Origin: Silanimonas sp.
GTDB lineage: Bacteria; Pseudomonadota; Gammaproteobacteria; Xanthomonadales; Xanthomonadaceae
Direction: 5' to 3'
DNA length: 64,000 nucleotides
Assembly (NCBI GenBank): GCA_026005095.1
Contig: BPKK01000001.1
Location: 248,001-312,000, forward strand
A model generated the notes under the pieces. That model was not told the origin of the DNA and made no database searches. It worked only from the letters and a program-made list of their open reading frames with translations. Position 1 is the first letter of the stretch. The number at the start of each line of letters is the position of its first letter. Shown here one piece after another: positions 25,563 to 33,448 of this stretch. A program made the translations under genes and the position numbers.

Positions 25563-26132
25563 GTGAACCGACCTTCCGCCTTCGCCATCGAAGTGCCCGC
25601 CGCCCTGCTCGACCGGGCGCGGCGCGGCGAGCATGCCGCCTGCGAACAGATCTACCGCTGGTTCGAGCGCCCGGTGTACTCGTTGGCCCTGCGCATGCTC
25701 GGCGACCCGGACGCCGCCATGGACGTGCTGCAGGACACCCTGATGAAGGTGTTCCAGAAGCTGCATGGCTTCCGCGGCGAGTCGCCGTTCTGGGGCTGGC
25801 TGCGGCAGGTGGCGGTGAACGAATGCTTGATGCGGCTGCGCCACCGCAGCCGCGAGGAACCCTTCGAGGCCGAGGCCTTCGAGCCCGACCTGCTGGCGCA
25901 CGAGGGCCTGCTGCCGCCCACGGCCGCCGACGCCGCGCGGCTGGCCGAGGCCCTGGCGCAGCTGCCGGAACGCACCCGCGCGGTGCTCTGGCTGCACCAC
26001 GTGGAGGGCTACACCCACGAGGAAATCGCGGCCCTGCTCGGCGGCACGCCGAGCTTCTCCAAATCCCAACTGGCGCGCGGCACCCGCCGGCTGCGCGCCC
26101 TGCTCGACCCTGCGGAGCTTCCCCATGCCTGA
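25563..26132 (+). CDS. ECF-family RNA polymerase sigma factor
   Basis: A sigma-70 ECF-subfamily factor of about 189 residues. Region 2 is seen in MLGDPDAAMDVLQDTLMKVFQKLHGFRGESPFWGWLRQVAVNE. Region 4 is seen in LAQLPERTRAVLWLHHVEGYTHEEIAALL. The start is uncertain: GTG at 25563 (VNRPSAFAIE) gives the usual ECF N-terminus, while ATG at 25536 would add nine residues. It overlaps the next gene, a small membrane protein likely to be its anti-sigma factor, by eight bases. A PDZ protein is third. It presumably directs an envelope-stress regulon. No clear autoregulated promoter was identified. Confidence 0.88.
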   Translation: MNRPSAFAIEVPAALLDRARRGEHAACEQIYRWFERPVYSLALRMLGDPDAAMDVLQDTLMKVFQKLHGFRGESPFWGWLRQVAVNECLMRLRHRSREEPFEAEAFEPDLLAHEGLLPPTAADAARLAEALAQLPERTRAVLWLHHVEGYTHEEIAALLGGTPSFSKSQLARGTRRLRALLDPAELPHA

Positions 26133-26682
26133 CCTCGGCACCCCCCTGCCCCCACCCGATGGCCGCCCGCTCGGCGAGGCCCTACGCGCCCTGCCGCTCG
26201 TCAGCCCGCCGCGCAGCGTCTGGCCGGCGCTGGCAAAGAGCCTGCCGCCGCGCCCAGCCACCCGCTGGCAACGCTACCTGCCGTATTCGCTGGCCACCGC
26301 GGCGGCGCTCGCCCTCGCTCTGCTGCTGCCGGTGCCCGGCACGCTTCCCGGCACCGCCGCCGGCGGCAGCGAGGCGCCCCTCGCCACCGATGCCAGGCTG
26401 CCACGGCTGATGGCCGAATCGGCCCGCCTGGAGCGCCTGATCGCCGCCGCTGGGGAAGACCCGCTGCAGCCGGCCGAAACCCTGCTGCTCGGTCTCGCCC
26501 TGGAGGACGCGATCGCCGAGATCGATGCCGAACTGGCCGAAGCCCCTTCCGGGCCGGCCGTGGACGCGCTCTGGCGCCAGCGCGTCGAACTGCTCGCCGA
26601 ATACGCCGAGCTCGAACTTGCCCGCCGCCGCAGCGCCGAGGCCGGCGGCCCCTTCGACACCGCTCTCGTAAGCCTCTACTGA
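26125..26682 (+). CDS. Putative anti-sigma factor, single-pass membrane protein
   Basis: A 185-residue protein. A short cytoplasmic N-terminal segment (about residues 1-50) and one transmembrane helix (YSLATAAALALALLLPVPG, about 53-72) precede a charged, helical periplasmic domain. Position is the main evidence: it starts eight bases inside the sigma-factor gene, the usual layout for an ECF sigma and its membrane-bound inhibitor. No zinc-binding ZAS motif (HxxxCxxC) is visible, so it would be a non-ZAS anti-sigma. It is otherwise unrecognised. The operon continues with a periplasmic PDZ protein 28 bases on. Confidence 0.6.
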   Translation: MPDLGTPLPPPDGRPLGEALRALPLVSPPRSVWPALAKSLPPRPATRWQRYLPYSLATAAALALALLLPVPGTLPGTAAGGSEAPLATDARLPRLMAESARLERLIAAAGEDPLQPAETLLLGLALEDAIAEIDAELAEAPSGPAVDALWRQRVELLAEYAELELARRRSAEAGGPFDTALVSLY

Positions 26683-26710
26683 CCCCCTCAAGCCCTCTGG
26701 AGTCCCTGCC

Positions 26711-27790
26711 ATGAACCCCCTGCCCATGCGATCCCTGCTCGTTTCCGCCCTGGTCCTGGCCCTGGCCCTGCCTGCCGCCGCCCAGAGCCCCGCCCCGCCC
26801 CCGCCTGCCAGCGCCAGTTCGGTGGAGGCCAAGCGTGCCGAACTCGCCCGCCTGCAACGTGAGATGGCGGTGCTGGCCCGACAGCAGGCCGAACTGGCCC
26901 GCGAACTCGGCCTCTCGCCGCGTGAACTGCGCCGGGCGGGCAGTGAGGCCCGCATCGGCCTCGGCGTGGTGCTCGGCGAGGCCCGCGACGGCGGCGTGCT
27001 GGTGGCCGCCGTCAGCCCCGGCAGTCCGGCGGAAAAGGCCGGCCTGCGTTCAGGCGACCTCATCCGTAGCGCCCAGGGCCGGAACGTGGCGAATGGTCGC
27101 GAGCTGGTAGAAGTGCTGCGCGGCGTGCAGAAGGGCCAGGCGGTGAACATTGGCTATCTGCGCGAAGGCCGTTCGGCCAGCGCCGTGGTGGTGGCCGACG
27201 AGATCGGCCGCCTGGCCGGCATCCACCGCCTCGGCGGGCCGGGTGAACGCCTCCGCCGTATCGAGATCCTCACCGAGACGCAGGGGCCGGGAGGCCGGGC
27301 CGGCCGCCCCGGTCGCCTCGCGGTGCTGACCTGCCTCGAGGGCGAGCGCGACTGCGACCGCGACGCGATCCGCCAGGCCTTCCGCTTCCGCGGTCTCAAT
27401 CTCGCCAGCCTCGACGGCGATCTTGGCCGCTACTTCGGCACCGAGCGCGGCGTGCTCTTGATCAAGGCCAGCGACGCCCTGCCCGGTCTGAAATCGGGCG
27501 ACGTGATCACGACGGTGGAGGGCCGTGCGGTCGATTCCCCCCGCGATGTGATGCGCGCGCTGGGCGGCAAGGCCGCTGGCGAGACCCTGACGCTCGAAGT
27601 GCTGCGTGACAAGCGCCGGCAGGCCGTGCGCATCACCGTGCCCGAGGGCCGGCCGCTCGACTTCCTGCCTCCGCCGCCCCCGGCGCCGCCCGCACCGCCG
27701 GCTCCGCCGGCACCTCCCGCGCCGAAGGCCGCGCCTCCGGCCCCGCCCGCACCGCCGGCCCCGCCGGTGGAGGCCGGCCTCACGGTGTAA
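26711..27790 (+). CDS. Periplasmic PDZ-domain protein with Pro-rich tail
   Basis: A 359-residue exported protein with signal peptide LVSALVLALALPAAAQS. A coiled-coil stretch (about residues 37-70, SVEAKRAELARLQREMAVLARQ...) is followed by a PDZ domain (GLGVVLGEARDGGVLVAAVSPGSPAEKAGLRSGDLI) and a second PDZ-like domain (about 235-320). The tail is Pro/Ala-rich (PPAPPAPPAPP). Two cysteines in the linker (LTCLEGERDCDRD) could form a disulphide. It has no protease triad, so it resembles an adaptor or sensor rather than a DegP/DegS protease. As third gene of the ECF sigma operon, it may sense or scaffold envelope stress; that role is inferred. Confidence 0.8.
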   Translation: MNPLPMRSLLVSALVLALALPAAAQSPAPPPPASASSVEAKRAELARLQREMAVLARQQAELARELGLSPRELRRAGSEARIGLGVVLGEARDGGVLVAAVSPGSPAEKAGLRSGDLIRSAQGRNVANGRELVEVLRGVQKGQAVNIGYLREGRSASAVVVADEIGRLAGIHRLGGPGERLRRIEILTETQGPGGRAGRPGRLAVLTCLEGERDCDRDAIRQAFRFRGLNLASLDGDLGRYFGTERGVLLIKASDALPGLKSGDVITTVEGRAVDSPRDVMRALGGKAAGETLTLEVLRDKRRQAVRITVPEGRPLDFLPPPPPAPPAPPAPPAPPAPKAAPPAPPAPPAPPVEAGLTV

Positions 27791-27795
27791 AGGAA

Positions 27796-28749
27796 TCAGC
27801 GCTGGGCGGTGGCCTCGGCCGCCACTAGCGGCCGCACGTGCCGCGCGAAGACGCCGTCGATGGCCCCCGCCTCGACGGCGTCGCCGTTCTCGCGCTTCGC
27901 CGCCAGCTCGAACAGGGCCTCGATGACCGGCATGCCGTCGACCGACGTGTCCAGCACCAGGCCACCCGAGGCCAGGGCCGCCTGCCAGCGTGCCCGCACC
28001 TCGGCCCAGAACGGGGCCGTGGCCTGCCAGTAACGGTAGGCCGGGCCGAAATCGGTGGCCGTGGTGCGCCGGTAGTCGTTGAAGCCGAACTCGCGGGTGA
28101 GGGTGCCGACGGTGCGCTCGCCCTCACGTCGCACCTTGGTGTTGTCCTGCTCGTGGGTCCAACCGAAGGGCGTGATGGTGTGGCGGTTCTCCACGTTGAG
28201 GGCGTTGTAGTCGGAGCGCACCGTGTATTCGCGGCGCGGCAGGGGCCGCCAGCTGCGGTCGGAGGTCCAGGTGGGATTGCCGTACTTGTGGTTCCAGGCT
28301 CCGGTGCCGCAGTAACGCGGCGCGTCCGAGACCTCGTAGACGCACTGCGTCCACTTCCCCGCCGTCTCCTCCGGCGCCAGCGGGCGCAGGCGCCAGGTCT
28401 GCTCGGCCACGAACTCGAAGCGTTCCGGCGCCTCGTATACCCAGTCCTGCCGCCAGTGCTTGGTCACATGGCCCTTGGGCGAGACCAGCAAGTGCTGCAG
28501 CACGATCTTGGTTGGCGAGTCCTCGACCAGGATCACCACCTCACGCGCACCGCTGTCTTTCGCCTGCCGCGCCTCATAGCCCGGCGACAGCGGCACGGTT
28601 TCCTGGAAATGGAAGCGCACCACGTACTCGCCCTGCATGGCGAGGATGGCGGCACGGTCCTCGGGGGGCGGCAGGGCGGCCATGACCTGGCCAGTGCCGA
28701 GGGCAGCGGAAAGGAGGATCGGAACAAGGCGGACGGAAGTGGATCGCAT
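27796..28749 (-). CDS. DUF6607-like exported protein of the haem operon
   Basis: A 317-residue exported protein with signal peptide MRSTSVRLVPILLSAALGTGQVMA. It has a Trp/Tyr-rich mature domain, with segments such as KHWRQDWVYEAPERFEFV, YCGTGAWNHKYGNPTW and NRHTITPFGWTHEQDNTKV. I recognise it as DUF6607-like from memory; no enzymatic motif is apparent. GGAG precedes the ATG at 28749; a second ATG at 28761 is less good. It is the last gene of a Fur-boxed operon with hemP and a haem-type TonB receptor. A part in haem uptake or processing in the periplasm is therefore a fair inference but unproven. Confidence 0.7.
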   Translation of the reverse strand: MRSTSVRLVPILLSAALGTGQVMAALPPPEDRAAILAMQGEYVVRFHFQETVPLSPGYEARQAKDSGAREVVILVEDSPTKIVLQHLLVSPKGHVTKHWRQDWVYEAPERFEFVAEQTWRLRPLAPEETAGKWTQCVYEVSDAPRYCGTGAWNHKYGNPTWTSDRSWRPLPRREYTVRSDYNALNVENRHTITPFGWTHEQDNTKVRREGERTVGTLTREFGFNDYRRTTATDFGPAYRYWQATAPFWAEVRARWQAALASGGLVLDTSVDGMPVIEALFELAAKRENGDAVEAGAIDGVFARHVRPLVAAEATAQR

Positions 28750-28810
28750 GGGGCACTCCATGGGTGGGAAAGACCGGGCGCGAGGCCGGCCGAGGGAGAT
28801 GGCGGCCTGC

Positions 28811-31081
28811 TCAAAACGCGGCCGTGAGGGTGATCCGGGCATGGCGCCCGGGGCGGGTATAGCGGTCGAGCACCGTGGAGCTGGCGGGCACGCCCGCGGT
28901 GTCGCTGGGGTCCCAGACCTTGCGGTCGGCGAGGTTGAACACCGCCGCCTCCAGACGCCAGCGCGGGCCGAGCTCGAGATCGGCCAACAGGTCGAACAGA
29001 GCATGGCCGGGGGCGACGAACGGGGCAGCCTCACCCGGTGCCAGCGTGAGGTCGCGCCGCCGGGCCACGCCGGTGGCCGCGAGCTCCACCCCGGCCGTAT
29101 CGCCACGCCAGCCCACACCCAGGCTGCCGCGCAGTGGGTCGATCGAGGCCAGCCAGGCATCGTCGGTGCGATCGATGCCGCGGCTGCGGCTGCCGGCGAA
29201 ACGCAGGTAGCCGCCTTCCCAGCCGATGCCGTCGAGGGCGAGGCGGGCACTGGCCTCGGTGCCCCAGGTCTCGACCCGGGAGCGGTTCACCGACTGGAAC
29301 TGCAGAAGGCCGGTGAGCGGGTCGATACCCACAGCGGCCCGCGATTCGATGAAGTCGCGGTAGCGGCTGGCATGCAGGCCGAGCGTCCATTGCAGGGCCC
29401 CGGTATCGCCACGCAGGCCGAGATCGAGGCCGCGGCTGGTCTCCGGCTTCAGATCGGGGTTCGGCAGGGCCACATAGCCCGAGGCCACGTTGGTGAAGCC
29501 GAGGTTGGCATCGTCGTAGGGCGGCGCGCGAAAGCCGCTGGCGGCATTGGCGAACAGCGAGAGCGTCTCGCCCAGGCGCCAGGTGAGCCCGAGCTTGGGG
29601 CTGGTGCGGCTGGCACGCAGCCCGGCGGGCACGAAGCCAGGGTTGTCTTCGGCGAAGATCGGATCGAGTGTGGGCGAGAGACGGTAGCGGTCGTGGCGCA
29701 GAGCCGGTACCAGCCGCAGGCGGCCATCGAGCAGCTCGAGGTCGAGTTGGGCGAAGAGACCGGTCTCGCGGGTGCGGCTCAAGGGGAAATCCCGCACCGG
29801 GAAGACATCGGGGAAGATCACGTTGCTCGACGTGCCGGTGGTGAGATGGGTGGCGCGGCCGTCGCGCTTCTGGCGGATGTCGGCCTCGGTGTACTGCAGG
29901 CCATAGAGCAGGGCATGGCCGCCGAGGCGGGTCTCGGCCGTGAGCTCGAGGCCTTGTTCGCGCTGGAAAAAGTCGAACTGGCGCTCGCGGCGCACCGGGT
30001 TCACCGCGGCACCCGCGACCACGGTGGCCCTCCGCTCGTCGGTGCGCTGCACGGTCTCGCTGTCCTGGCGGTGCAGGCTCCAGCGCAGCACCTCGGCAAG
30101 GCCGCTGTCGAGTTCGTGCCGGCCATCGAGGGACAGCCGAGCCCGGGTCTTGCGATCATCGGCGGCCAGGCCCTGCACGCGGATACGCTGGCCGAACACC
30201 AGGCTCTCGCCACGCGCACTCAGCACCTCGGTCTTGGCCCGGGTCTCGGAGGCATCGAGGGTGAGCCGGAGGCGGTGCCCGTCTGCAGGCTCGAAAACGC
30301 CTTTCACCAGCAGGGCGTGCTGGCGCTGATCGGACGGATTGGCGGCAGTACGACGGGCATCCTCGCTGTCATCTTTCCCGGCGCTGCGCGTCTCTTGCCC
30401 ATCGCGGGCCTGGGCATGCAGGAGCCAGGAGAGACCACCGGGCGCACCAGCCAGGCTGAGACCAAGGCGCCGACTGGTGTCGACACCGGCGACACCGGCG
30501 CGGGCGCGGGCACGAAAAGCCTCGCCCTGCAGCAGGTCCTCGGGATCGAGGGTGACGAAGCGCACCGTGCCACCCAGGGCATCGGAGCCATAGAGCGCGC
30601 TGGCCGGGCCGCGCAGCACTTCCACCTGCTTGAGGATGGACACATCCACCGCGTCGCGGTCGGCATCGGCAAAGCTGCCGATGCTGAAGGCATCGGCCAC
30701 GTCCACGCCGTCTACCTGTACCTGCACCCGGTTGCCGCCAAGACCGCGGATGCGCAGGTCGCCGAGTCCGAAGCGACCGGCGCTGCCGCCCACCGTTACC
30801 GAGGGTTCGTAGCGGAACAGCTCACGCAGGTCTTGCGCTTGGATCCGTTCGATCTCGGCGCGCGGCACCACGGTGACACTGGCCGGGGCCGTATCGAGCC
30901 GCTCCTCGCCGCGGGTGGCGACGACGATCACCGCATCGAGTACGGTGGCCTCGCCCGAGGACGCGGCCGGGCCGTCGCCCGCCGCCGCAGGGGCCGCGGC
31001 GAAGACCGGAAACACGGGGAGGGAAAGCGCAGCAGCGGCGAGCGCGAGGCCCACCGCCGCCGGCAGGCAGCGAAGACGCAT
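28811..31081 (-). CDS. TonB-dependent haem/haemoglobin receptor
   Basis: A 756-residue TonB-dependent outer-membrane receptor of the haem/haemoglobin group. After the signal peptide the TonB box/plug starts VLDAVIVVATRGEERLDTAPASVTVV, a layout typical of HutA/HmuR-like receptors. The plug includes VEVLRGPASALYGSDALGGTVRFVT. The barrel has the haem-receptor segments RAPPYDDANLGFTN and NPDLKPETSRGLDLGL and ends in Phe. The ATG at 31081 has GGAG at the right spacing; a TTG two codons upstream is not needed. It lies between hemP and the DUF6607-like gene, downstream of a Fur box, so haem is the likely ligand. Confidence 0.92.
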   Translation of the reverse strand: MRLRCLPAAVGLALAAAALSLPVFPVFAAAPAAAGDGPAASSGEATVLDAVIVVATRGEERLDTAPASVTVVPRAEIERIQAQDLRELFRYEPSVTVGGSAGRFGLGDLRIRGLGGNRVQVQVDGVDVADAFSIGSFADADRDAVDVSILKQVEVLRGPASALYGSDALGGTVRFVTLDPEDLLQGEAFRARARAGVAGVDTSRRLGLSLAGAPGGLSWLLHAQARDGQETRSAGKDDSEDARRTAANPSDQRQHALLVKGVFEPADGHRLRLTLDASETRAKTEVLSARGESLVFGQRIRVQGLAADDRKTRARLSLDGRHELDSGLAEVLRWSLHRQDSETVQRTDERRATVVAGAAVNPVRRERQFDFFQREQGLELTAETRLGGHALLYGLQYTEADIRQKRDGRATHLTTGTSSNVIFPDVFPVRDFPLSRTRETGLFAQLDLELLDGRLRLVPALRHDRYRLSPTLDPIFAEDNPGFVPAGLRASRTSPKLGLTWRLGETLSLFANAASGFRAPPYDDANLGFTNVASGYVALPNPDLKPETSRGLDLGLRGDTGALQWTLGLHASRYRDFIESRAAVGIDPLTGLLQFQSVNRSRVETWGTEASARLALDGIGWEGGYLRFAGSRSRGIDRTDDAWLASIDPLRGSLGVGWRGDTAGVELAATGVARRRDLTLAPGEAAPFVAPGHALFDLLADLELGPRWRLEAAVFNLADRKVWDPSDTAGVPASSTVLDRYTRPGRHARITLTAAF

Positions 31082-31181
31082 GGACAACTCCGGAACGAAG
31101 GAAGGGTTGAGTCCGGCGGAGCTGGCATGCGGCGTGATGCCGCGGCGGGCAACCGGGCCGTTGGAGAACGGCGTGGAGGGA

Positions 31182-31382
31182 TTACTTCACGAGGATCAGC
31201 TTGTCGTTCCGCGTGTGGCGCAAGCGGTAGACCTTGTCACCGTGGACGATCTCGATCTCGCGGGCGCCACGCAGCAGCTGGCGGCTGTCCACCACCGGCG
31301 CCGTGGAGGCGAAGGTGGGCAGGGGGCCGGCCAGCAGGCGGGCGGGGCTGGGGGGCAGCGGAGGGACCTGGACGACGGGCAT
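31182..31382 (-). CDS. hemP: Hemin uptake protein HemP
   Basis: A 66-residue HemP-family protein. The C-terminal half is the family core, VDSRQLLRGAREIEIVHGD followed by YRLRHTRNDKLILVK. The N-terminal part is Pro-rich. HemP is a small protein found in front of haem receptor genes, needed for haem uptake or its gene activation in some bacteria (HemP/HmuP). The ATG at 31382 has a GGAGAAG site. A Fur-like palindrome lies 40 bases upstream. The haem receptor gene follows after 100 bases. Confidence 0.9.
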   Translation of the reverse strand: MPVVQVPPLPPSPARLLAGPLPTFASTAPVVDSRQLLRGAREIEIVHGDKVYRLRHTRNDKLILVK

Positions 31383-31421
31383 CGCACTTCTCCATGGGGG
31401 CTGGGGGAATGGCCACGACGC

Positions 31422-31442
31422 AAATGCTACTGATTCGCATTT
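31422..31442. promoter_or_regulatory. Fur box upstream of hemP
   Basis: The 21-base element AAATGC-N9-GCATTT has perfect six-base inverted arms. The centre (minus strand GAATCAGTA) resembles Xanthomonad Fur boxes of the AATGCGAATCATT type. It stands 40 bases before the hemP start in an A/T-rich patch. Confidence 0.6.
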
Positions 31443-31491
31443 GATAGTCAAGCCCCCCTCCCTGCTCGCCCCGCTACGCCCATGCCCCAGT

Positions 31492-32463
31492 TCAGGCCAG
31501 GGCCGCGTCGATCCGTGCCAGCAGCGCCTCGTCGAGCTTCGGCAGCAGTTCGAGCGCGCCGAGGTTGGCCTCCAGCTGCTCGATGCAGGTGGCGCCCAGC
31601 AGCACGCAAGAGACGGCAGGGTTACGCAGGCACCAGGCGATAGCCAGCGCCGCCGGGTCCATCCCGGCCTCGCGGGCCACGGCCACGTAGCGGTCGATGC
31701 GCGCAAGCAGCGCTCGGCCCTCCTCGCCCTGCACCCGCTCCTGCAGCCACTCGTAGCCCGGCGTGCGCAGGCGCGACCCCGCCGGCACGCCGCCCGAGTA
31801 TTTGCCAGTGAGCAGGCCGGAGGCCAGCGGCGACCAGGTCGTGGTGCCGAGGCCCAGGCTTTCGTAGAGCGGGGCGTACTCGCGCTCCACCCGCTCGCGG
31901 TGCAGCAGGTTGTACTGCGGCTGCTCCATGCTCGGCCCTACCAGATGATGCTCGCGGGCGATGCGCGCGGCCTCCGCGATCGCCTCGGCCGGCCATTCCG
32001 AGGTGCCCCAGTACAGCACTTTGCCGGCCTGCACCAGCTGATGCATGGCCCAGACCGTCTCGGCCACCGGCACCTGCGGGTCGGGGCGATGGCAGAAAAA
32101 CAAATCGAGGTAGTCCACCCGCAGGCGCTTCAGCGCCCCATCGCAGGCATCGCGCACGTGCTTGCGCGAGAGGCCACGCTGCATTGGCCGCGGCTCTTTG
32201 GCCGAACCGAAGAACACCTTGCTGGTCACCGCATAGGCATCGCGCGGGAAGCGCATGTCGGCCAGCACGTCGCCCATGATTCGTTCGGCCTCGCCCCGGG
32301 CGTAGACCTCGGCGTTGTCGAACAGGCTGATCCCGGCATCGAAGGCCCGCGTCAGCAGGGCACGCGCCTCGCCGCGCCCCAGGGTATTGCCGAAGGTGAC
32401 CCAGGCGCCGAAGCCGAGGACGGAAACGGGAAGGCCAGTGCGGCCGAGAGGGCGGTAGAGCAT
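31492..32463 (-). CDS. Aldo/keto reductase
   Basis: A 323-residue NAD(P)H-dependent aldo/keto reductase of the voltage-gated K+ channel beta-subunit/YghZ type, which reduces aldehydes. The catalytic tetrad is present: Asp and Tyr in FDNAEVYARG, Lys in VTSKVFFG, and His in FFCHRPDP. The cofactor-binding end VLLGATCIEQLEANLGAL is also visible. The substrate is unknown. It is a single gene, divergent from the riboswitch-controlled Mn exporter, and ends 109 bases before the hemP start region. Confidence 0.92.
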   Translation of the reverse strand: MLYRPLGRTGLPVSVLGFGAWVTFGNTLGRGEARALLTRAFDAGISLFDNAEVYARGEAERIMGDVLADMRFPRDAYAVTSKVFFGSAKEPRPMQRGLSRKHVRDACDGALKRLRVDYLDLFFCHRPDPQVPVAETVWAMHQLVQAGKVLYWGTSEWPAEAIAEAARIAREHHLVGPSMEQPQYNLLHRERVEREYAPLYESLGLGTTTWSPLASGLLTGKYSGGVPAGSRLRTPGYEWLQERVQGEEGRALLARIDRYVAVAREAGMDPAALAIAWCLRNPAVSCVLLGATCIEQLEANLGALELLPKLDEALLARIDAALA

Positions 32464-32607
32464 GCGGAGCGCCTGCGCATCGGGAAGGGGAGCGCGAGCA
32501 TAGCCATGGCGCCGTGAGTGCGCAGGAAGAACGGTGCTGCCGATGCCATGGATCGCGATCGCCGCTGGTATTCCGTCCCGGTCACGGCTGCGCTAGGATG
32601 CGCCGCC

Positions 32608-32728
32608 CTTCGGGGAGTAGCCCTGCCAGCCTGCTGGCACCGCGCGTCAACATGCTTGGCCTGCACCGGCCATGGCGCGCGACCCGACCGCACCGGCCCT
32701 GCCGGACGTTCGGCGGGCAAGACCGAAG
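32608..32728 (+). ncRNA. yybP-ykoY manganese riboswitch (aptamer)
   Basis: The leader has the yybP-ykoY hallmarks in order: GGGGAGTAGCC (from 32612), GTCAACATGC (from 32646) and GGCAAGACC (from 32716). P1 pairs CTTCGG (32608-32613) with CCGAAG (32723-32728). This class binds Mn2+ and switches on Mn-efflux genes. It lies directly upstream of the UPF0016 exporter gene. The match to the class is from memory of its consensus. Confidence 0.88.
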
Positions 32729-32792
32729 ACCCCGCTGGCGCTCCCGACCGGGCCGCCGGTGCGGTCTTCGTCGTCTGCCCTGCCGCCCGGTC
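32725..32792 (+). promoter_or_regulatory. Expression platform of the Mn riboswitch
   Basis: Two hairpins compete. GAAGACC (32725-32731), which includes the 3' side of P1, can pair with GGTCTTC (32763-32769). GACCGGGC (32746-32753) can instead pair with GCCCGGTC (32785-32792), just before the AAAGGA ribosome site. No T run follows, so control of translation or Rho access is more likely than intrinsic termination. Confidence 0.5.
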
Positions 32793-32808
32793 GCTGAAAG
32801 GAACCCCG

Positions 32809-33378
32809 ATGGACGCCCTCCTCGTTTCCACCGCCGCCGTGGCCATCGCCGAGATCGGCGACAAGACCATGCTGCTGGCACTCCTCCTCGCCGCCCGCTA
32901 CCGCCAGCCCTGGGCCATCGTGCTCGGCATCGCCGTGGCCACCGTGGCCAACCATGCCGTGGCCGGCTGGGCCGGCGCCTGGCTCGCCTCGCTGGTTTCA
33001 CCCGAGGTACTGAAGTGGGCGGTAGTGGCCTGCTTCGCCGCCGTGGCCCTGTGGACCCTGGTGCCGGACGAACTGGACGAGGACGAGGCGCCGAAGCCCT
33101 CGCGCTTCGGGGCCTTCCTGGCCACGACGCTCGCCTTCTTCGTGGTCGAGATCGGCGACAAGACGCAGATCGCCACCGTGGTGCTGGCGGCCAAGTACGA
33201 GCCGCTCTGGCAGGTGGTGGCCGGCACCAGCCTCGGCATGCTGCTGGCCAACGGCCCGGTGGTGCTGCTCGGCCACCGCTACGCCGACCGCCTGCCGCTA
33301 AAGGCCGCTCGCTACGCCGCCGCCGCCCTGTTCGCGGCCCTGGCGCTGTGGGTGGCGCTGCGGGGCCTGGTCGGCTGA
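32809..33378 (+). CDS. mneA: Manganese exporter, UPF0016/GDT1 family (MneA-like)
   Basis: A 189-residue six-helix membrane protein of the UPF0016/TMEM165/GDT1 family. The signature E-x-G-D-K-T occurs twice, as expected: [20 protein letters not shown] (near residue 14) and [20 protein letters not shown] (near residue 109). Between the halves lies an acidic loop ([10 protein letters not shown]). Bacterial members such as Vibrio MneA export Mn2+. The upstream Mn riboswitch strongly supports that role here. The ATG at 32809 has an AAAGGA site. The frame is open upstream through the riboswitch to 32518, which is not coding. Confidence 0.92.
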   Translation: MDALLVSTAAVAIAEIGDKTMLLALLLAARYRQPWAIVLGIAVATVANHAVAGWAGAWLASLVSPEVLKWAVVACFAAVALWTLVPDELDEDEAPKPSRFGAFLATTLAFFVVEIGDKTQIATVVLAAKYEPLWQVVAGTSLGMLLANGPVVLLGHRYADRLPLKAARYAAAALFAALALWVALRGLVG

Positions 33379-33448
33379 ACGGGCCGGGCCATTGCCGGCC
33401 CGGCCCCTGTCCCCTACCCTGCCGCGGTTCCCTCATCCGGTCAGCGCG

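Noticed and set aside
22820-31444. Very long plus-strand frames 22820-25498 (892 aa) and 28637-31444 (935 aa)
   Set aside because: No domains or motifs and composition like antisense shadow; they cover fbpA, qmcA and the haem receptor, all convincing on the minus strand.
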